A stretch of DNA of 64,000 bases, from the NCBI GenBank assembly GCA_008330645.1, contig VLTN01000022.1:420822-484821 (forward strand). Reading direction: 5' to 3'. The DNA is from Cafeteria roenbergensis (taxonomy: Eukaryota > Sar > Bigyra > Bicosoecida > Cafeteriaceae). Shown here one piece after another: positions 32,224-41,333 of the stretch; the stretch's first letter is position 1, and every line of letters begins with the position of its first letter. The notes below the pieces were generated by a model. That model ran no database searches. It worked only from the letters and a program-made list of their open reading frames with translations, and had not been told where the DNA came from. A program made the translations under genes and the position numbers.

Positions 32224-35200
32224 ATGTCGGGCGACGCCAAGGCCGCTTGGGTCTCTGGCAGCCGACATGCCGTCGCGACCCGGACAGGCGCCAAGGAGGC
32301 GCCAGGCGCAAGCGCAGACCCCAAGGCCCGGTTCTCGTTCCAGGCGAGGCGCGGGCGGCTGGACACGCGCCGGTTCGCGGCCATGGACCCGCGCCGCGTC
32401 GCCGTCGACGGGCGAGTGGACACCCTGCAAGGAGTCCTCGCCAACTTGACCTTTGCCAGCGCTGCGGGCCTCGGTGCCGCCGTTGGGGACCCAGCCAGGG
32501 TCAAGCTGCTTCGCCTGTCCCAGCTGAACATCGAGTACATGCTCTTCGTGCAGCAGGGCCTGCTTGCGCGTGCTCGGGCGCTCGAGGCGCAGGCCGCCGG
32601 GGCCGCAGCTCAGGCCGCCTCCGAGCGGGCGGCGATCGCAGCGCTCGACGAGGAGGTCGTGGGTGCGAAGCGCGATTTGCAGAGGCGCCAGCGGCGGGCG
32701 GCGGAGCTAGAGGCCGCCATCAAGGCGCTGGAGGGCGCGCGGCGGGGGCGGCGCCGCGTGCCAATCGTGCACGAGCCCCGCCGAAGCCCTGGGCGGTCGT
32801 CCCGGCGAAGCAGAGGGCCGAGCACCACCGTTACGGTGGTTCCCATCCCGTACGGCGGCGGGGTGCCGCCTCCGGCGCCGGCCGCCCCGCAGAACGACGG
32901 GGCGCTGGCTGCGCTGCAGGAGCGCCTGCGCGCCGCGGAGGACGAGCTGCGTCGCCTGCAGGATCGACCGCAGCCTGCCCCCCGCGACGATTCGGCCCCT
33001 GGCTGGATCGGGGTGCTCAGCGAGTCGCGCCGCGACGAGCGGTCCGCCCTGGAAGCGCGCATTGCCGCGGCGGAAGAGGCAGCGCGTCAGCGGGAGGCCG
33101 CCGCGCGCGAGGACATGCGGGCTCTGCAGGCCCAGCTCGCCGCAGCGCGGGAGGCCGCCAGGGAGGCGGAGCTGGCTGCGGAGCGGCGCGCAGGGGACCG
33201 CGAGGCGGTGGCGTCGCGCCACGTCATCGAGCTCACAGCCGCCATTGCAGAGCTCCGGGAGAGTCTGGCGCGGCAGCAGCGGGAGGCGGACGACGGGCCG
33301 GGCGAGGGCGGCGCCGGGGCCATCCTCCCGGACGCCGAGTACCGGAGCATGGGAACGCAGATGGAGCTCTCAGCCCGGCGCGACGAGGCCGGTGCGGCGT
33401 TGGCTGCGCTCGAGGCAGAGCTGCGGCGGCTGCGGGAGGAGCACGCCTCCGAGAGGGGCCGCACTGAGGCGCTCAACGAGCAGATCGCCGCCCTGCGAGC
33501 GGAGCTGGCGCGGCTCCAGGGGTTCATGTCCTCCCAAGCCGACTCACAAAAGGCCATCGTCACGCTGTGCTCATCGTGCCGGTGCCACCACCACCACCAC
33601 GACGGGCCACCGGCTCCGGCACCAGCGCCGGCACCAGCACCAGCACCGGCACCAGCACCAGCACCGGCACCAGCACCGGCACCAGCACCGGCACCCCGGC
33701 CGCGGACTCCGACGCCGCCCCGGGAGCCCACCCCGCCGCCCCGGGAGCCCACCCCGCCGCCCCGGGAACCGACCCCGCCGCCACGAGAGGTCAGGCACGA
33801 GCCCCCGCCGCTCATGTCGGAACCGGAGCCCGAGGAGGAGGAGCCGGAGCCGGAGCTCGCGCCCGAGGAGGTTGACGAGCACGCCGTCTTCCAGCCGGCC
33901 ATCAAGCCTGGGGACCCGTTCGACCTCACCTACAGCTGGAAGCCGCTCCCGGTGGTGCCCCGGCAACTGCCAGCGGGCAGGGAGCCCTGGGCCGGGTGGG
34001 GCGGGTTCCGGCCACGCTTCCAGCTGACTGCCGACGGGTCGCTGCCGCCGCTGCCGCCGCGCCTGCGAGTGTGGGACCGCTGGCTTCCCAGCGAGACGCT
34101 GGTGCGGGCGGTGGCCACGCCGCTGCCGGAGGGCAGGGTGGCTGCTGGTGCAGACTCGGAGCAACGTGCCTGGGCGTCGCTCGTGGACCCGGACGAGGGG
34201 GACGCCAGCGGCGGGCCGGCGTCCACCGGCTACCGCTGGGAGGTCCGCGTGCCCGACGAATGGCGCTGGCGGGCGGCAGTTCGGCCGCCGGAGCTGCAGG
34301 CGGCTTCGCAGGACGGCGAGGCGCGCGAGCGGGCGGCTGAGTTGGGCGTGGCCCGAGGCGGAGCTGGGCCTGGCGAGGAGCTGGAGGTGGCGCTGGAGGC
34401 GGCCGCCGTGCCGGTCCGTCGTGGCACCACGGCCGGCCACATGGCGGAAGCGGTTCGGGCAGCGGCGCCGTGGGCAGAGCCGTTCTGGGCGCTCGCCAGG
34501 AAGCGCGTCGCCGCTCGTCCTGGGCAGGTGCTGCAAGCGTTTGCAGCAGCCGGAGGGGGGCGGGGAGGCGCCGTGGGGGGCGGGGCGGAGGCGCCCGCGC
34601 TGCTGAGCGACGAAGCCGAGGCCGCCCACCTATTCGAGAGGCGTCCTGTCGTGGCGATCGGGCGCTGCCCCGCGCTCAAGGGGCCGCCCCCCGCCGTGGT
34701 TGCGGCATTCGCAAGTGCTGAGCGGCAGGACGCCGGCGCCGCCCGCTCGCTGGCGCGATCCAAGGACGCTCGCGCCGCATCGCTGACCCGTACTGACCGC
34801 GAAGACAGAGTGCCGGTGGTGGTGGCCCACCTCAGCGCGCTTCTGCGCTGCGGGGTGCTGGCAGAGGACCCCACAACGGCCCCTGTGGAGGACGAAGCGG
34901 CAGCGCCTTCCGTCAGTCTTCCTGCGGGGTGGATGCGCTGCGCATTCGTGCCCGACGAGGCCGAGGCGCAGGCCGCCGCAGCTCGGGCGAACGACCGCGC
35001 TCTGAGTGCGGCCGCGGCGCTGCTGGGCCCGCCCCAGGCGCAGTCGGGGCGCGTCGCGGCGCTGGCAGACAAATTGACTGAGGAGGAGATGGCGGCACTG
35101 CGGCGCTGGGCGGAGGGCAAGGGAAGGCGGTCCAGCCGCGCCCCTGAGGAGCTCAAGGACGTTGGGGCGGAGGCGCGAGGCGAGACCGACGCGGCGGTGG

Positions 35201-35601
35201 AGGACGCCTGGCAACGGCTCCTGGCCATGGAGACGGAGGGCGTGTCGGCGCCAGCCGGGGGCGACGCGCACGAGGCCGATGGCCCCGCAGTCGCCACGCC
35301 GGAGGTGCTGGCCGCGCGCGCGAGGGTGCGTTCGGCGCGAGAGACTGACGATCAGTCTATCGACGCTGCCCGCGCCATGGCGCGCGAGCTGGCAGAAGAG
35401 GCGGTGCAGCGACAGTTCGAGCAGGCGCGGCTCAAGGCGGAGGCGGCCCGGCGCCGCACGGCTGCTCACGCCGTCGCCCGGTCCATGTTCTCGCGAGTGG
35501 CCAAGCGGCGGGAGCAGGACGAGAGCGCCGTGCGCTCGCGCCTCGGCCTCGCAGCGGCTGCCCGACCGGGCGAGGAGGAGCCCAGAGATGTGACAGAGTA
35601 G
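32224..35601 (+). CDS. DZIP1-like N-terminal domain, long coiled-coil protein lacking the zinc finger
   Basis: Intronless frame from ATG 32224, 1,125 residues, ending in TAG. Residues 37-110 match the N-terminal DZIP1/Iguana domain: FSFQARRGRLDTRRFAAMD, DTLQGVLANLTFASA and LLRLSQLNIEYMLFVQQ. In known members this domain is at the ciliary basal body/transition zone and is followed by a C2H2 finger. Here residues 110-436 are coiled coil (ERAAIAALDEEVVGAKRDLQ and similar), but I find no C2H2 finger where it belongs. Near residue 450 there is a Cys/His cluster, CSSCRCHHHHH, next to Pro-Ala repeats and a PPREPT repeat. The C-terminal half has W-rich segments (YSWKPLPVV, GYRWEVRVPDEWRWR) and a final charged helix. 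A role in flagellum assembly is inferred from the N-terminal domain. Confidence 0.78.
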   Translation: MSGDAKAAWVSGSRHAVATRTGAKEAPGASADPKARFSFQARRGRLDTRRFAAMDPRRVAVDGRVDTLQGVLANLTFASAAGLGAAVGDPARVKLLRLSQLNIEYMLFVQQGLLARARALEAQAAGAAAQAASERAAIAALDEEVVGAKRDLQRRQRRAAELEAAIKALEGARRGRRRVPIVHEPRRSPGRSSRRSRGPSTTVTVVPIPYGGGVPPPAPAAPQNDGALAALQERLRAAEDELRRLQDRPQPAPRDDSAPGWIGVLSESRRDERSALEARIAAAEEAARQREAAAREDMRALQAQLAAAREAAREAELAAERRAGDREAVASRHVIELTAAIAELRESLARQQREADDGPGEGGAGAILPDAEYRSMGTQMELSARRDEAGAALAALEAELRRLREEHASERGRTEALNEQIAALRAELARLQGFMSSQADSQKAIVTLCSSCRCHHHHHDGPPAPAPAPAPAPAPAPAPAPAPAPAPAPAPRPRTPTPPREPTPPPREPTPPPREPTPPPREVRHEPPPLMSEPEPEEEEPEPELAPEEVDEHAVFQPAIKPGDPFDLTYSWKPLPVVPRQLPAGREPWAGWGGFRPRFQLTADGSLPPLPPRLRVWDRWLPSETLVRAVATPLPEGRVAAGADSEQRAWASLVDPDEGDASGGPASTGYRWEVRVPDEWRWRAAVRPPELQAASQDGEARERAAELGVARGGAGPGEELEVALEAAAVPVRRGTTAGHMAEAVRAAAPWAEPFWALARKRVAARPGQVLQAFAAAGGGRGGAVGGGAEAPALLSDEAEAAHLFERRPVVAIGRCPALKGPPPAVVAAFASAERQDAGAARSLARSKDARAASLTRTDREDRVPVVVAHLSALLRCGVLAEDPTTAPVEDEAAAPSVSLPAGWMRCAFVPDEAEAQAAAARANDRALSAAAALLGPPQAQSGRVAALADKLTEEEMAALRRWAEGKGRRSSRAPEELKDVGAEARGETDAAVEDAWQRLLAMETEGVSAPAGGDAHEADGPAVATPEVLAARARVRSARETDDQSIDAARAMARELAEEAVQRQFEQARLKAEAARRRTAAHAVARSMFSRVAKRREQDESAVRSRLGLAAAARPGEEEPRDVTE
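33606..33790. repeat. Coding Pro-Ala and PPREPT repeats in the DZIP1-like gene
   Basis: From about 33606 to 33697 alternating CCG/GCA-type codons encode a (Pro-Ala)n run. From about 33715 to 33790 a 24-bp unit encoding PPREPTPP-type octapeptides is repeated about three times. These form an extended, stiff linker. Confidence 0.85.
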
Positions 35602-35854
35602 CCTCGGGGTCGTGGTTAATCCTGGCTGGGGGTTGCGGGCTCTCTGGCGTCGGCTGCAGGCGCTTCGATTCGTTTTCTGCTTCTCGTCCTCGCGTGATTT
35701 CATGCTTGCGTACTTCGAATCCATCCGCGTGCGCTTTGCTCGGAAGCCGCGTCAAAAGGACGCGCGCTCAACACAGGGCGGCCCGGTGCGGGCGGCCGGA
35801 CGAACGGGCACTGCTTTGCGCGCGCATGCGAGCGCGCGCTCGTGTACTAGAGCA

Positions 35855-35969
35855 TCACACATAGCGCACGACTTTCCGGAACAGCTTGCCCGACAGAGAC
35901 GCCATGCAGTCCGCCATCACCTCGTCGCCGCCTTCCTTGAGGACAGGCGTGGGCTTGTCGGCAGGGGCC

Positions 35970-36006
<37 letters not shown>

Positions 36007-36040
36007 GAGCTTCGGCCTTGGGGGCAGCAGCGTCGGCCAT
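35855..36040 (-). CDS. Small Ala-rich hypothetical protein (60 residues or more)
   Basis: Frame starting MADAAAPKAEAP, then a 13-Ala run encoded by (GCC)n, then DKPTPVLKEGGDEVMADCMA and the basic C-terminus LSGKLFRKVVRYV. The non-repetitive tail looks like a real amphipathic helix. Just upstream of the ATG is a CGCGCAG acceptor-like site, so a 5' UTR intron or extra upstream coding exons are possible. I do not recognise a family. The gene would be divergent from the fibronectin-III/coiled-coil gene with 432 bp between starts. Confidence 0.4.
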
Positions 36041-36472
36041 TTCTGCGCGCGAGAGGAATCGGGGCCAAATTTAACACCGCCAGAGCAGTCGCTCAATGCG
36101 CGGCTTGCGCAGGCCCAGGTATGGGGCGACGAGAGAGACTGCAAGGCGCGAGGCACGGTCTCGCCCCCACGATCCTCGGCCACGAATTCAGGCGGCATTT
36201 GCCCGACGACTCCACGCTGTCGGCCCCGATGTCGGGCGGGCCAAGCGCGCCCCCCCCGCCCGCGTGCGCCACCATGCTCGCCCGAACCAGGAGGCCGCGC
36301 CAGGGTGCCGCAAGACGGCGCTTGGCTCACCGCGCACTGGAGAGTGCTGGGCGGCCTGTGGACGGAGCCTCGCGTTGGGCGCGGAGCTCTGCAGAGACCG
36401 GCGATCGATCGCAAAAAAATAGGCGACTGTCCGAGCTTGCCGCAATTTCCGCAGCACTCCGCGCGCCCCGCG
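36041..36472. other. Intergenic region upstream of the fibronectin-III/coiled-coil gene
   Basis: 432 bp with mixed composition. A short A-run, CGCAAAAAAATAGG, lies near 36409-36422, about 50 bp before the inferred ATG. No gene is supported here. Confidence 0.4.
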
Positions 36473-38455
36473 ATGGCAGCGTCATCGTCTAGCCTGCCGG
36501 CCCCGGCGCTCAAGGTCGCGTCTCCTGAGACATGCGCTATCCCTGATGGGAGGTTCGTGATTGCCAAGAAAAGCGGCTCAGGCCACCGCGTGATTCAAGT
36601 TCTGCGAGTTCCTGCCGAAAGGCTCGGCAGTGGCGGCACCCTCAGAGGTGGCCTGCCAGAGGGGGTCTCCGCGGAGCTGGTTGACTCCGTGGGAGATGTT
36701 TCGTGCTTCGTGGCGCCCGGCAGCAAGACCGGTGAGCCGAGGGTAAACACTCTGCGGTGCAACTGGCGTTCGCGTTGCGCACGGCAGACCCGCCGCAGCG
36801 GCGCTGCGCGAACCGCGGCCAAGAGGCATACCCAGCGCAGTCATTTCGTATTCGATGAGGCTTCTCCTTTTGACTTGCCTCTCGTCGCAGGAATCTGGAT
36901 TTCCCGCCTTCCCGACAAGTTGTCGAATTCCGTCGCGGTTTTCTACAGGGTTGGCGTGCCCCAGTCTGACGTGGCCAGCCTGATGGGCCCGTCCCGCCTC
37001 GTTCAAGGTTCAGTTGAGGAAGCAACCCTCATCGCGGAGGCGTCGTCTGTCCCTGGCGTGCGCGCCTGGAGCGGGTGGAGCCAGCCGCTCATTGTTCGAA
37101 TGCCGACGGTTGACAGGTGCAAGGAAGCCTGGCGCGAGGCATCCGCCGCATGGAAGTCCGAGCTCGATGGGTTGCAAACCCTGGCCACTCAAGTCACGTC
37201 AGCGCTCTCCGACGTGCGAGACTCCCTGGCCACGGAGCGCAAGGCCAAAGCCGAAGCCATCAACAACCTTGAAGCAGCCGAGGCGAGCAAGGCGGCCGCG
37301 GAGGCCCGTGCCGCGGAGGCCGAGGCGAGCAAGGCTGCGGCTGTGGAGGCCGCGGAGGCACGTGCCGCGGAGGCCGAGGCGAGCAAGGCGGCCGCGGAGG
37401 CCCGTGCCGCGGAGGCCGAGGCGAGCAAGGCTGCGGCTGTGGAGGCCGCGGAGGCACGTGCCGCGGAGGCCGAGGCGAGCAAGGCTGCCGCGGAGGCCCG
37501 TGCCACGGAGGCCGAGGCGAGCAAGGCTGCGGCTGTGGAGGCCGCGGAGGCACGTGCCGCGGAGGCCGAGGCGAGCAAGGCGGCCGCGGAGGCCCGTGCC
37601 ACGGAGGCCGAGGCGAGCAAGGCTGCCGCGGAGGCCCGTGCCGCGGAGGCCGAGGCGAGCAAGGATGCGGCTGTGGAGGCCGCGGAGGCCCGTGCCGCGG
37701 AGGCCGAGGCGAGCAAGGCTGCCGCGGAGGCCCGTGCCGTGGAGGCCGAGGCGAGCAAGGATGCGGCTGTGGAGGCCGCGGAGGCACGTGCCGCGGAGGC
37801 CGAGGCGAGCAAGGCTGCCGCGGAGGCCCGTGCCGCGGAGGCCGAGGCGAGCAAGGCTGCGGCTGTGGAGGCCGCGGTGGCCCGTGCCGCGGAGGCCGAG
37901 GCGAGCAAGGCTGCGGCTGTGGAGGCCGCGGTGGCCCGTGCCACGGAGGCCGAGGCGAGCAAGGCTGCCGCGGAGGCCCGTGCCGCGGAGGCCGAGGCAG
38001 GCGCCGCCGACGCGGAGCGGGTGGCAAGCCGGGAGATGGATGCCGCGAGCCGCTTGCTTGCGGAGCTGCAGGCGCTTCAGGAGGCGAGGGAGGCTCAGGC
38101 CGAGGCCAGCGCAGTGGAGGTTAGCGAGTTCCGCTTGCGAGAGCGTGCCCTGCGCGACCGCATTGCCGTCTTGGAGGGGCTTGACGGCGCTGCTGCGGCT
38201 GCCTCAGACGAGGCACACCGGACTGCCGGCGAGCTCGCCGAGAGCAAGGACATGATCATCGCGCAGCGGTACACGATCGACGAGCTCAAGGGCGTGCACG
38301 AGGCTGCTGTCAAGCGGCAGCGGGAGTCCGCTGCCAAGCTGGAGGCGGTGCTCAAGGCTCTTGAGGTGCACGGCCATGGCGACGCCCTCAGATTGGTGGT
38401 CAGCGTGCTGAATGCCCCAGCCAGAGCAGCGACCGCTGCTGGATCAAAGCACTGA
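36473..38455 (+). CDS. Fibronectin-III-like plus long repetitive coiled-coil protein
   Basis: Inferred exons 36473-36731 and 36891-38455 (GTGAGC donor, GTCGCAG acceptor, phase 1); 607 residues. The 159-bp intron has no in-frame stop, so retention would also translate, but splicing restores a smoother domain. Residues 10-170 are beta-rich and end YRVGVPQ...VRAWSGWSQPLIVRMP, the WS-type closing strand of a fibronectin type III module. A helical linker (WREASAAWKSELDGLQTLA) leads into about 240 residues made of 15 copies of an Ala/Glu/Lys repeat in two sizes, 14 and 18 residues, both starting AEASK. A non-repetitive coiled coil (MDAASRLLAELQALQEARE) follows to the end. This suggests a rod-like scaffold; no signal peptide or membrane segment is visible, so it is probably intracellular. 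Confidence 0.75.
   Translation: MAASSSSLPAPALKVASPETCAIPDGRFVIAKKSGSGHRVIQVLRVPAERLGSGGTLRGGLPEGVSAELVDSVGDVSCFVAPGSKTGEPRVNTLRCNWRSRCARQTRRSGAARTAAKRHTQRSHFVFDEASPFDLPLVAGIWISRLPDKLSNSVAVFYRVGVPQSDVASLMGPSRLVQGSVEEATLIAEASSVPGVRAWSGWSQPLIVRMPTVDRCKEAWREASAAWKSELDGLQTLATQVTSALSDVRDSLATERKAKAEAINNLEAAEASKAAAEARAAEAEASKAAAVEAAEARAAEAEASKAAAEARAAEAEASKAAAVEAAEARAAEAEASKAAAEARATEAEASKAAAVEAAEARAAEAEASKAAAEARATEAEASKAAAEARAAEAEASKDAAVEAAEARAAEAEASKAAAEARAVEAEASKDAAVEAAEARAAEAEASKAAAEARAAEAEASKAAAVEAAVARAAEAEASKAAAVEAAVARATEAEASKAAAEARAAEAEAGAADAERVASREMDAASRLLAELQALQEAREAQAEASAVEVSEFRLRERALRDRIAVLEGLDGAAAAASDEAHRTAGELAESKDMIIAQRYTIDELKGVHEAAVKRQRESAAKLEAVLKALEVHGHGDALRLVVSVLNAPARAATAAGSKH
37277..38005. 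repeat. Mosaic 42-bp / 54-bp coding tandem repeat
   Basis: Fifteen units in the order S L S L S L S S L S L S L L S, where S is 42 bp (AEASKAAAEARAAE type) and L is 54 bp (AEASKAAAVEAAEARAAE type). Units are nearly identical in DNA, with recurrent single changes (A to T, V or D). Unit sizes keep the reading frame and an alpha-helical register of 7 or 7+11. Confidence 0.92.
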
Positions 38456-38572
38456 GTGCGCATCTCATGCCGGTGCCCATGCCTGTTTGACCCCCGACCG
38501 CACTTTGAGACACGCGTGCCTGTTTGGCAAACGGGCCTTTGCGTTTGCCACAAAATGCCTTTGCATTGCCAC

Positions 38573-39390
38573 AAGCTTTGCAGCGCCGTTGCCTGAGGCA
38601 ATCAGCGCCTTCTACATCACCCACGCGAAACGCGCCTCCTTGTGCCCCCTCGCGGTTCCTCACTTGCAAGTCCCTGCCTCGAAGCTCTTCACCCACGTCG
38701 CCCAGTAGTCCGACCGAGTCGACCGCAGCCGGGCCTCCGTCGCAGCCGTGGCCACGCACACCTGCCCAGGCTCACACCCGCGACAGCGGTCCTGGTCCAG
38801 CACGAGGTCCCCGGCGCCCAGACGGCCCCGCGGCAAGCCGTGAAGCCGGCGGTACTCGTCCAGCGTCGGGTCCGCGCCCGGCAGCCGCCACGGCGCCCAC
38901 GCCCCGCTGACCTCGGACAGACCGAGGCCCGACTGCCGCGCGATCCCAGCGTCGCCCGCCCCGCGGATGCGCTGGTGGCACACGCGCCGCAGGTCCGGCT
39001 CGCGCCCCAGCTGCCGGTGCACGGTCGTCACCAGCGAGGCGCCGCACGTGGCCGGGTCCAGCGTCAGCCGCATGCCCGCCATCCCGCACCGCACCACATC
39101 GCTGTGCGAGCACGGCCACCCCGCATGCCGGTCCGGCGTCTCCGCCCCCGCCGCCGACTGCTGCTGCGCCCCCTCCCCCGCCTCCGCCCTCGCCTTGTCC
39201 AGCAGCCTCAGCCAGGGTCGGTAGTTGGACGCGTTCCCCGTGCGGTGCAGCCACACCAGGTAGTCCGCCAGATCGCTGGGGCTGTCGAAGCTCAGCGCGT
39301 CGATGAACACCGGGTGCTGCCCCAGCTCGTCCTGGGGGTCGCGCGGTGCCAGGTCGCTGTACCGCGCCCCGCCCTGCACCACCGGAATGG
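38573..39390. repeat. Segmental duplication, source copy (3' half of fucosyltransferase)
   Basis: 818 bp that recur at 40513-41330 in direct orientation, offset exactly 1,940 bp, with no indels and six substitutions by my count (about 99.3% identity). The block covers 87 bp of 3' flank plus the C-terminal half of the fucosyltransferase. Confidence 0.95.
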
Positions 39391-40261
39391 CGCCCACGTC
39401 CAACGCGTCGAAGAGCTTTTCAGTGGCGTAGTCGGGATAGAAGCTGTTCTCAAAAGCGAGCGCAAACTCCGTGTCGTGCAGCGCCGTCTGGCGTTGCTGA
39501 AGTCTGTCGCTACCCATTTTGCCGCTGAGGCACTTTCCGCGAAACCTGCTCCTGTTCGCGAGCACCGGCGCCACCTTCTGCAGCTGTGCGGCCACCCCTT
39601 TCACAATTTCCAAGCGCCGAGTGAGAAGCTCGTCGCAGTTGCTGATGGCGGCGAACACGAATGTCGACGGGCCTGTGTCCACATCGCGCAGGTGCCGGCG
39701 TGCCCCGGATCCTGCCCTCCACTGGTTTGGGTCGGGAAGCGGGTAGATTGACCACAGGTCTGACCGCTCGTCCGGAGTGCCCCACAAGTCCACGTGGTCC
39801 ACCAAAGCGTCCAACACCTCAGGGCGCGCGCGCAGCCGCGGCTGCTCGGCGCCAGCCAGCACCCACAACTGGCCAAGTGGCTTCAGCTTGGGGTCAGGAG
39901 TCTCTGCAAGGTCGAAGTAGGTGGGCACGAACACGATTGCGTCCGCAGACTGCCAGTCGTCGCGATCCGTGGTCCATTCGCACGGGGCGGAGCCCGCGGG
40001 CTGCAGCGAGTCGCCGGAGGGCGACTTCCAGACGACGACGCGGCAGCCTCGTCGAGCACGCAGGTGCAGCTGCGGCTCAACTCGCGGTTCTGGCGCCGTC
40101 CCACCAGCTGAAAATGCAAGGGTCCAGGCAACAGTTGCTACTCCCACCAGGGTCAGCGCAACAAGTGAGCCGTACCACTGGGGGCGGCGAAAAGCGCTTG
40201 CTTCCGCCCGTGGCAACGCAGCCGCGTGACCCGCTGTCGGGGCACCGCCTCTTTGAGGCAT
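38660..40261 (-). CDS. Alpha-1,3-fucosyltransferase, GT10 family, type II membrane protein
   Basis: Transfers fucose from GDP-fucose to glycans in the Golgi lumen. Single exon, 533 residues from ATG 40261. A short cytoplasmic tail is followed by a signal anchor near residues 31-50 (GSLVALTLVGVATVAWTLAF). The lumenal domain shows the GT10 donor-binding signature FENSFYPDYATEKLFDAL followed by GAIPVVQGGARYSDLAP near residues 270-310, and downstream SFDSPSDLADYLVWLHR. The N-terminal half has DAIVFVPTYFD and GTPDERSDLW, in keeping with acceptor-side folds. A Cys-rich C-terminal extension of about 130 residues (CRGCEPGQVC, final FEAGTCK) goes beyond the usual family end. One sequon, NAS, lies before NYRPWL. 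A 99% identical truncated copy of its 3' half lies just upstream. Confidence 0.9.
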   Translation of the reverse strand: MPQRGGAPTAGHAAALPRAEASAFRRPQWYGSLVALTLVGVATVAWTLAFSAGGTAPEPRVEPQLHLRARRGCRVVVWKSPSGDSLQPAGSAPCEWTTDRDDWQSADAIVFVPTYFDLAETPDPKLKPLGQLWVLAGAEQPRLRARPEVLDALVDHVDLWGTPDERSDLWSIYPLPDPNQWRAGSGARRHLRDVDTGPSTFVFAAISNCDELLTRRLEIVKGVAAQLQKVAPVLANRSRFRGKCLSGKMGSDRLQQRQTALHDTEFALAFENSFYPDYATEKLFDALDVGAIPVVQGGARYSDLAPRDPQDELGQHPVFIDALSFDSPSDLADYLVWLHRTGNASNYRPWLRLLDKARAEAGEGAQQQSAAGAETPDRHAGWPCSHSDVVRCGMAGMRLTLDPATCGASLVTTVHRQLGREPDLRRVCHQRIRGAGDAGIARQSGLGLSEVSGAWAPWRLPGADPTLDEYRRLHGLPRGRLGAGDLVLDQDRCRGCEPGQVCVATAATEARLRSTRSDYWATWVKSFEAGTCK

Positions 40262-40512
40262 GGCGGCCTTGATTGCTGAGCCCCTCGCGCAAGCTCAGGA
40301 CCTCCAGCTGCGCGCCAAGGGCGTTGGCCCGCGGGCGCACTCAGGGCTTGTGCGCGCCGGACGAGAAGTCGCGCGCCGCGGAATGTGGAATATGCCCAGT
40401 TCGGTAAAATATTTTTTGGTTCTGATCAGCCCGGCAAAAGAAGCAAGCGCTCAGACCCGAACAAGCCCGCGCGTGGTCGTCACTGAAATCTGCCCCGGCT
40501 TTTCAAGCTGGT
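40262..40512. promoter_or_regulatory. Upstream region of fucosyltransferase with an A/T-rich patch
   Basis: 251 bp between the fucosyltransferase start and the duplicated block. A conspicuous A/T-rich island, GGTAAAATATTTTTTGG, lies at about 40403-40420, out of character with the GC-rich surroundings. It could mark a promoter element or the breakpoint of the duplication. Confidence 0.35.
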
Positions 40513-41333
40513 AAGCTTTGCAGCGCCGGTGCCTGAGGCAATCAGCGCCCTCTACATCACCCACGCGAAACGCGCCTCCTTGTGCCCCCTCGCGGTTCCT
40601 CACTTGCAAGTCCCTGCCTCGAAGCTCTTCACCCACGTCGCCCAGTAGTCCGACCGAGTCGACCGCAGCCGGGCCTCCGTCGCAGCCGTGGCCACGCACA
40701 CCTGCCCAGGCTCACACCCGCGACAGCGGTCCTGGTCCAGCACGAGGTCCCCGGCGCCCAGACGGCCCCGCGGCAAGCCGTGAAGCCGGCGGTACTCGTC
40801 CAGCGTCGGGTCCGCGCCCGGCAGCCGCCACGGCGCCCACGCCCCGCTGACCTCGGACAGACCGAGGCCCGACTGCCGTGCGATCCCAGCGTCGCCCGCC
40901 CCGCGGATGCGCTGGTGGCACACGCGCCGCAGGTCCGGCTCGCGCCCCAGCTGCCGGTGCACGGTCGTCACCAGCGAGGCGCCGCACGTGGCCGGGTCCA
41001 GCGTCAGCCGCATGCCCGCCATCCCGCACCGCACCACATCGCTGTGCGAGCACGGCCACCCCGCATGCCGGTCCGGCGTCTCCGCCCCCGCCGCCGACTG
41101 CTGCTGCGCCCCCTCCCCCGCCTCCGCCCTCGCCCTGTCCGGCAGCCTCAGCCAGGGTCGGTAGTTGGACGTGTTCCCCGTGCGGTGCAGCCACACCAGG
41201 TAGTCCGCCAGATCGCTGGGGCTGTCGAAGCTCAGCGCGTCGATGAACACCGGGTGCTGCCCCAGCTCGTCCTGGGGGTCGCGCGGTGCCAGGTCGCTGT
41301 ACCGCGCCCCGCCCTGCACCACCGGGGTGGTGC
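40513..41333 (-). pseudogene. Truncated duplicate of the fucosyltransferase (C-terminal half)
   Basis: Second copy of the 818-bp block. On the minus strand it encodes residues from about GGARYSDLAP to the C-terminus, with no stop or frameshift, and includes the 3' flank of the source gene. It lacks the signal anchor, the acceptor-side half and most of the donor-binding motif, so it cannot be an active enzyme alone. At its 5' break (about 41331) similarity stops abruptly after GTTPVVQGG. The six differences include changes near LLDKARAEA (LPDRARAEA here) and NAS to NTS, keeping the sequon. Because flanking DNA was copied, this is a DNA-level duplication and not a processed copy. Confidence 0.88.

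Noticed and set aside
37189-37962. Minus-strand Ala/Ser repetitive frame opposite the coiled-coil repeat
   Set aside because: Reverse complement of the repeat; the plus strand continues into non-repetitive coiled coil and an upstream fibronectin-III-like domain.
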